A stretch of 64,000 nucleotides of DNA from Telopea speciosissima (taxonomy: Eukaryota; Streptophyta; Magnoliopsida; Proteales; Proteaceae). Positions 51,688 to 64,000 of the stretch are shown here, piece by piece. Below the pieces are notes generated by a model, which had not been told where the DNA came from, made no database searches, and was given only the letters and a program-made list of their open reading frames with translations. The DNA is taken from positions 19,997,913 to 20,061,912 of the forward strand of contig NC_057923.1 in NCBI RefSeq assembly GCF_018873765.1, given 5' to 3'. The stretch's first letter is position 1, and each line of letters opens with the position of its first letter. Both the position numbers and the translations under genes were made by a program.

Positions 51688-51972
51688 CAAAACGAAACCG
51701 TTTATCGAAACCAAATCGAAATGTTTATACCAAAACCGTGAAACTGTTTAATAAATGGTTTGATTATGGTTTAAGAATTAAGACAGTTTAATTAAATGGT
51801 ATAAATCAAACCGGACCGTTTAACAATCTTAGATGTACATAAATGTGCCAGAATCAAACAAAAACCATTTAAACCAAAACCGTGAAACCATTTAACAAAT
51901 GGTTTGATTATGGTTTCAAAATTGAGATCATTTAATTAATTGATTTAAATCGAATCGGACCATTTAACGCCC
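51688..51972. repeat. Two tandem ~144-bp AAACCG-rich units
   Basis: caaaaccgtgaaac occurs at 51731 and again at 51875. In both units it is followed by aatggtttgattatggttt, then a tttaattaa block and a cggaccg/cggacca-ttta end. The upstream DNA (51300-51560) is also repeat-like. The second unit ends about 220 bp before the uS17 start codon. Confidence 0.75.
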
Positions 51973-52191
51973 TGGCTAATTGCCTAAACCGGTAAACCCT
52001 CTCCAAAGGAAAAACGTAATGAACTAAGGGCATGATTGCAATTTGAAAACTGACCAGACCTCACCTCACTGCACTCCCTCAGCCGGTTGTCCTTCCTTAC
52101 TCTGCCATTCGATTAACTCCCACCTCATCCACAAAGATAAGAGGCGAAGGAGCGAAATCCTCTTCCCCCTTCCACCCCTCGCTAGCCCACA

Positions 52192-52662
52192 ATGTTGTTA
52201 TCTTCCCCGTCGTCATTTCTAATACTCCCTCAATTGAAATCTCTCAGCATCAGCTCTCCATTCCTTCATGGATCTTCACCAATTCATCATCTCAACAAAC
52301 CCTCTTCATCTCTTTCAACTTCACAGCCATCTCCGCCTTCTTTTCTTCCTCAAATTCGTGCCATGAAAACGCTGCAGGGAAGGGTCGTGTGCGCTACCAA
52401 CGACAAGACTGTTGCGGTCGAAGTGGTGCGTCTCGCCCCACATCCAAAGTACAAGAGAAGGGTGAGGAAGAAGAAGAAGTTTCAGGCTCACGACCCTGAG
52501 AACCAGTTCAAGGTTGGTGACATTGTACAACTCGAGAAGAGCAAACCTATCAGCAAGACCAAGGCCTTTATTGCTATTCCCGCCATTGCGAAGAATCGTC
52601 CCAAACCCACTGAAGTCGTGCCGCAAGAGCTTAGTATCCCATTGGAGTCCCAGCAGACTTAG
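52192..52662 (+). CDS. RPS17: Plastid 30S ribosomal protein uS17 (nuclear-encoded)
   Basis: An intronless 156-codon gene. Residues 1 to about 56 are rich in Ser, Pro and Leu with few acidic residues, a typical chloroplast transit peptide; cleavage is likely close to IRA before MKTLQGRVV. Residues 58-135 are a bacterial-type uS17 domain: KTLQGRVVCATNDKTVAVEV, YKRRVRKKKKFQAHDPEN, and GDIVQLEKSKPISKTKAF with the GD-x-V, E and SKTK signature. uS17 is an early-binding 16S rRNA protein of the small plastid ribosomal subunit. The short acidic C-terminal tail (PTEVVPQELS) is usual in plant forms. The start is the first ATG after a CT-rich leader. Confidence 0.96.
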   Translation: MLLSSPSSFLILPQLKSLSISSPFLHGSSPIHHLNKPSSSLSTSQPSPPSFLPQIRAMKTLQGRVVCATNDKTVAVEVVRLAPHPKYKRRVRKKKKFQAHDPENQFKVGDIVQLEKSKPISKTKAFIAIPAIAKNRPKPTEVVPQELSIPLESQQT

Positions 52663-54566
52663 ATGAGTAAGATTACGCTTTTGATTCTTGTATCTCAACT
52701 GTATTCAACCGTTTCTATCAAATCCTGCGTCGATTTGGTTCGTTTGTGACTGTTTAACTTCCGAATTCTTGTGTTTTTGTGGATTAATCAATCGAGGTGA
52801 TGGAATTGTTCTTTATTGGTAACTCCGTTTATTCAAGTTTCGTGTGAAATTGGTGGCTTTTAGTTATCGAACTAAAAACTAGATATTCTCTCTTAATTAT
52901 TGAAAATAAAATTGGAGTTTGTGCTAACTTATCAGAACCAGTTTTGATGAACCCTAGTTTGGCTTCTCTTGGAAGGGACAGTCAGAACTGCCGTTTTTGT
53001 GCTTGATTATTTGCCATTGAGAAATTGGGAATTCTTGTTTTGAATTGAAGATTAAAGATGGAAGTCCTATCTGTCAATCATGTGGTGATCATTTGAGATA
53101 TTTTTCCTGCATAAAGAGGAAAAAAGCTTTACTGCATTGGAAGTTGTTTCTTAAGTTTGGGCCTCTTCTTAGCATTGTATGATATCTGGTTATTCCATAC
53201 ACCTTCATCTTATTTTATCAATCTCAAATAGTAGATGTTCGATGTTGTATTTTCTATGACCTGGGTAGTCAAGTGGGTCCTCTTTCCACTCATTTACAGC
53301 TAAAGGGTAAACAAGAATCAGCTATCTCCTGGTTATGACTTGCCTCAAAATCAGGCATTGCAAACCTCAAAAACCAATATTGCTGGAAAACTAACCTTTT
53401 ACCTGTGTACTCGTTCGCCAAATCTTGTTCAGTTCCAGCCAAGCTCAGTTTTGTCTTAAATCTTCTTGGAAGAATACCAAACAATGGCTGAGCTGATTTA
53501 CGAACACTCTCTTCCCGTGGTCATGGTGATAGTAAATCAATCAAGCAACAGAATGTACGAGAGTGAGAGCGAATATTAATTTGAGGAGATTTTGTACTTT
53601 GTTTATGGGTCATATGGTTGAGGTTTAGAGCGACAGTATATTATGAAAGAATCAATTCATTCAAGGGTTGTCCGCCTGTCTGTTCTCTTTCTCATGCTGG
53701 TCAATCGCATCGCTGTCCTGAGTCTTGCTTGTTGAGCTTCATTTGATAAGCTTGGCTCCTTTGCATGATTTAATATGAAGAGCCAGCTTTGACAAGCTTT
53801 CTAGGTACTCTAGCAGGGAAGGATAGTTGTCATTTGAAAGGAAACGCCCCAATGCAAGATGTATTTGGAAAAAGAGTCCTTTTCTTTCTAGTTTTCTTCT
53901 TATCTATTGTGATAAGAAATTGCTTTTAGTTCAGTCCGACCTTGAAGCACGACTCACCTAAGGTCAATGCCGACTATCAATAGAAAAGACAAATCCCTTA
54001 TGAGTAGTAACTAATAAATCGATAGAACTGCTGATTGTAAGACACTGGACCTTTCAGTACCATCTTCCTCTTGCCACAAACAGTGTGTTATAAGGTAGGT
54101 TCCAAATCTCTTGAGACACCAGTAGCACTGCAAATCTTTTGGTTCATCAAAACTGACAAGAAGACACTCTATTTCCTCTTGATGTTTGTTGTTTTCCGGA
54201 GCACCACCTTCTTTCTCTTTCTGCTAACAGTTATTTTATTTGAATTGATCAGAAATAAGGGATTCCTCTTTGCCTCACGACAACCGAACCCCTAATTGAA
54301 GATCAATTGATCTCATTCCTTGTAACTAGCTGAGAAGCAATCACGTTGAAAATTTGATTGTAACAAACTAGGTTGGGAGAATCAAGTGTGCTCCTTTGAG
54401 GATTGGTGACTTCCTTCCATTATATTCCATTCGTGATCTGAACTGTAGAAATTTTGCCTCTAATATTAATGATAGATTAACACATCCGAGTTGATGTGCT
54501 ACAATTCCATCATCAACCGCATTACATGCCGCATACATACAGTATACTTGTACTTCTTTCATATGT

Positions 54567-54604
<38 letters not shown>

Positions 54605-55325
54605 TTTTCTCTTTTGTAAAGGCCTTCTTGTACATTGTTTATTATGTTTTAGCTGTCATGATATGTTCATCCAGAGTACCTTTCTCAGTGTCAGAGAACA
54701 CTTTCCCTCTGTTCTAATTATCACATTTCCTTCCCTCCCCCAAAAATGCTAAACCAATGTTTTTCTCCTACCATGGTTTGGGAGTCTAATTTTGTTTGTC
54801 AAAAAACCAAGGGTGATGAAATAAATTTATCCGCCTACATTGGAAGCAATTCACCATCACGTTCCAACATTTGAAGTTTGGATAAATTGATAATAGTTTG
54901 GATGATCGACCTATCAAACTTGGTGGTCTATCTCTGACCCAAACTTTGTCTGGTTCATCACCAATCCATGTTCACAGAGGTTATCATAGGGTTTGAAATT
55001 GCAGGTATATACTTGATAGGATCAGGAGGTCTAGGCTTTTCCCAAAGATCCCTCTTTTCATATAATCTGTATTCACTAATTGTTCTAATTCTTTGAACTT
55101 GATGAAACAACGGTTAAACCGAGATTTTCATAAAAAGAAAAAGGTTAAACCAAGATTAAATAAAAGCAAATTCAGTCTACACAAAAAATTATGTCCATGC
55201 GACTTTAACATGGAGATATGATTATTGCATATAAGATAGGGTAAAAAACTTCAAAAAGGAAATCCCCAGCCACAGATTTAACAGCAAAATGAGCTTTGCT
55301 AACTTAAGCTTTGCCCATATATTGA
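52663..55325. other. Intergenic region between uS17 and the aminotransferase
   Basis: No further gene is supported. It contains a GA microsatellite at 54567-54600. The stretch 53630-54330 is less AT-biased and non-repetitive, but I could not assign it. Short frames such as 54071-54295 show no domain. The end includes the 3' flank of the minus-strand aminotransferase. Confidence 0.45.
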
Positions 55326-61434
<6,109 letters not shown>

Positions 61435-61620
61435 TTTAGGTCTTTTTCGTTGTTCAAATGGTCTTAAGGTAAACCTGTTATGGACTTTCACCCTTTTATA
61501 GTGGGGACTCCGTGCTGACGTGGCCGTCGAATGGAGCTCTCATCTGATTACGTAGATGATCGGTTGGTCCGGCCCTCGCGATAACCATGATGGTTAGAAG
61601 GGTACGTGGCTATCAGCCTA
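61435..61620 (-). promoter_or_regulatory. 5' flank of the aminotransferase gene
   Basis: The DNA upstream of the start contains two ACGT-core sequences, tgacgtgg at 61516-61523 and acgtggc near 61604, of the kind bound by plant bZIP factors. No clear TATA box is seen. Function is inferred from position. Confidence 0.35.
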
Positions 61621-62780
61621 TATCACTAGGAACGTAAATCAAGAAAGAGTTATAGAAAACCTTGGCGCATTTTAGAATTGCGACTGAAAAATGAACAGGT
61701 GGCATACTTTTGGACAAACTAACCCCTTTAAGGCACGTTTCCCAAGGCAGTTTGCAAAGACTCGACCACGAAGCCGCCTTTTGTGAATCGATTTGGTATT
61801 TCTAAAAAAGAAAACAAAAATCGATTTGGTTCAAAATTCAAAATAGAAGAATCAAAATCAAACCGAATCTAGAATATAAATATACTTTTTAAATTAAGTT
61901 CAAATTATTTGGTTCGATTTCACTTTTTGTTCGATATAAAACCAAATTTTGTATGATTTCTATTTTAAAATTAAAATCAAATTATCCCAAATGTGGTGAT
62001 TTTTATTTCAAAAATTGTTTGGTTTGTTTTTACACCTTATTTCATTAAAATAGAAACCAAATGGAATAGAAACTCTGAAATAACTAAGGAGCTATTTCAG
62101 AATTTTTATTTCATTTGATTTCACTCTTGATCTTTAATGAGCACATGGTTGGACAAAATAGTAATTTCAAGTTAAAAGTAAAGCATCATCTTTCTTCCTC
62201 TCCTAATGGTCTCACCACCACCACAATTGTCACCACCACCACCACCACCCCCACCCCCTTCCCAGTCCCGCCTCGTCCTACCACCATCCTTTCCAAAAAA
62301 ATATAGAGAATCTATTCTCAAAAATTGAACGATCAAATAAATTTTTTTTTCTTGAAATATTTCATATTGATACAACTAAAACAATTTCAATTTCTTGACC
62401 CAAAAATCTATTTCTTGACAGTTTCATGAAATCAATTTGAAATGAAATAGTTATCATACCAAATATGGTCTTATTAGGTTCTATTTTAAGTATTTTCCAA
62501 ACATTAAAAGAAATAAAATTTATTATCTATAGTTGATTGAAATATAAAAAAAATATAATTTTATTTGATTCTTTATTCGATTTAAGAATAAGTAATTCAG
62601 TTCGGATCAGCGGTTTTAGTCATAAAACTTAACCGAAAAACAGATTCCAACTTTTTAAACCAAAACCAAACTAATTTACTTTAATTTGATTTGGCTTGAT
62701 CTAAATGTCCAATTTCAATTCTACATTAACACCCTTAGTTCATAATTAGTAATCATTTTCCCTAATTTAGATATCAGTAA
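61621..62780. other. AT-rich intergenic DNA with short ACC repeats
   Basis: Largely degenerate AAACCAAA-type sequence. A cluster of CAC/ACC triplets lies at 62214-62260. The short frame across it is an effect of the repeat. No gene is supported. Confidence 0.45.
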
Positions 62781-62788
62781 GGAAATAG

Positions 62789-63050
62789 GGATGTAAATGG
62801 ATCGGATTCGGCTTAGATAGTGCTATATCTGCATTTGCATCCGATTAGTTTTCAGACGGATTCGGATAGTGCCAAAAGGATATGGACACGGATCCGGATC
62901 GGATATTTTATCCATTTACATGTAAATATAGATTTTCAGATAGCTATAGCCTATTCGTATCCGTTTAGCTTTCGGACGGATTCGAATAGTGCTAAATGGA
63001 TACAGACACGGATACGGAAATGAATTTCGATTATTCATTTACATCCATAA
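62789..63050. mobile_element. Miniature element with two ~120-bp internal repeats
   Basis: The left end reads ggatgtaaatg and the right end catttacatcc, perfect inverted repeats. The interior holds two diverged copies of a GGATTCGG-rich unit, with acggattcgg at 62856 and acggattcg at 62976, 120 bp apart. It is non-coding. I could not confirm a target duplication. Confidence 0.65.
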
Positions 63051-63214
63051 AGGAAAATCTCCTATGCTCATAGAAAACGGTTTCGTCATCAAATAGGCCT
63101 TCTGAGTCGGAGAAGAGAGAGAGGATCATAATTTAATGTGCCAACTTCACAAGAGTTTCATTGAAGTATTGAACAATTATTTCAATCTTGACGGTTTCAG
63201 TTTCGTCAAACAAG

Positions 63215-63673
63215 TTCTAAACTAGGAGTGTGGTCGGTTCAATCCGGTTTAGTCAGTGCTGAATCGGTTTGAGCTGAGAATGGGTGAAATCAAATCTGGC
63301 CCAATAAGGAAAGATTTGGTTTCGGTCTGGTTTGGATTCAATTTATATAGACTTTCTCACATTGAGCTATTATCAGTTTGATGTCATGTTTGGTCTGGTG
63401 TGGGTTCGGTTTATGATGTATACATATACATAATTATGAACAAAAAACAAGTTTTTTTTTTTTTTTTTGGATTTTCAAGTTGGTATCTATTTGATCTAGT
63501 TTTTAGATTTGGTGCGCTTTTTTATCGGTCTGATGCAAGTCAGTTTGCAGTCGTTTCAAAACATCTAAAACTGAAGCCAATCCAATAAGAAATCGATTCG
63601 GTTCAGATTTTTTTTTATCAAGTTCGATCAATTTGACCGATTCAATTTAGGGTTTCACACCCCTATTCTAAAC
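63215..63673. mobile_element. 443-bp hAT-like MITE with perfect 8-bp target duplication
   Basis: The element 63223-63665 starts taggagtgtgg and ends cacacccccta-like (ttcacacccct then a), giving imperfect inverted ends TAGGAGTGTG and TAGGGGTGTG. It is flanked by ttctaaac at 63215-63222 and 63666-63673. The interior is rich in GGTTCGGTTT-type words and has no coding capacity. Confidence 0.85.
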
Positions 63674-64000
63674 CACCAAAACACATGACAATGTGGCAAA
63701 TTGTTACATGTTGGTTAAATTGAACTAGTTTGAATATTTGAATGCCATGAGTAGTATCAGGGAGTTGTAATATTTTAGGTAAGTGGTAGGTGCGGGTAAG
63801 TAGTTATGAGAGAGTGAGAGTGAATAGCAATGAGAGATTTTAGTTAATTAGTGGATAAATGAAGAAATTGTAGTTGTGGTTGGTTCATTAACTACGTGTA
63901 CCTATATTTATAGAACACAAGAGGATGAATAGAGGTAGACTTTTGATTGTGTTTGATCCTAAAACAATCCCTTAGGATTCTAATTTAGAGTTGTGAGGCA
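63674..64000. other. Intergenic DNA to the window end, nothing recognised
   Basis: Low-complexity, GT- and AG-rich sequence without reading frames or recognised repeats. Confidence 0.4.

Noticed and set aside
53630..54330. Possible mitochondrial DNA insertion
   Set aside because: Its look is organelle-like, but I could not tie it to any gene or known order.
62115..62306. Thr- and Pro-rich 63-codon frame
   Set aside because: It comes from an ACC/CAC triplet repeat and lacks any other coding sign.

Overview
The window is nuclear DNA of a flowering plant. It is AT-rich, with GT-AG introns and very few uninterrupted reading frames. It carries angiosperm gene families (MYB3R, PRONE-type RopGEF, plastid uS17, peroxisomal aspartate aminotransferase), Ty1/copia, Ty3/gypsy, L1-type and RTE-type retroelement remnants, many small terminal-inverted-repeat elements, and pieces of plastid DNA. 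I cannot name the species.

Four protein-coding genes are supported. (1) A three-repeat MYB (MYB3R) on + has a probable 5' leader exon at about 9030-9296 and coding exons from 10771 to 37605. The eleven coding exons join to 3252 nt (1083 residues). Introns of about 7.3, 5.0 and 7.6 kb are filled with transposon debris. (2) A RopGEF with a PRONE domain lies on + (46805-49223, 7 exons, 563 aa). (3) An intronless nuclear gene for plastid ribosomal protein uS17 lies on + (52192-52662, 156 aa). (4) An aspartate aminotransferase lies on - (61434 down to 55326, 12 exons, 455 aa). Its N-terminus has a PTS2 nonapeptide, pointing to the peroxisome. All exon joins were made by hand from splice signals and reading frame.

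Layout: 1-9000 holds terminal-inverted-repeat elements and L1-type LINE fragments with tandem amplification. 9000-37620 is the MYB3R gene. Its third intron holds a copia element interrupted by a solo LTR and by a plastid-DNA mosaic. Inverted copies of one terminal-inverted-repeat family sit on either side of coding exon 3. Its intron at 28249-35892 holds a decayed gypsy gag on the opposite strand. 37.6-46 kb is intergenic repeat: tandem arrays, miniature elements, LINE pieces, a long inverted repeat with a 485-bp duplication, and an LTR-PBS remnant. 46-61.5 kb is the gene-rich end, and 61.5-64 kb is more miniature elements.

The four genes do not form a pathway. They cover cell-cycle transcription, Rop GTPase signalling, plastid translation and amino-acid metabolism. 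I found no convincing new biological system. The best leads are regulatory or architectural: inverted repeats around a MYB3R exon, competing splice donors and overlapping upstream ORFs in MYB3R, a duplicated partial exon in the aminotransferase, and the nested organelle-DNA insertion.
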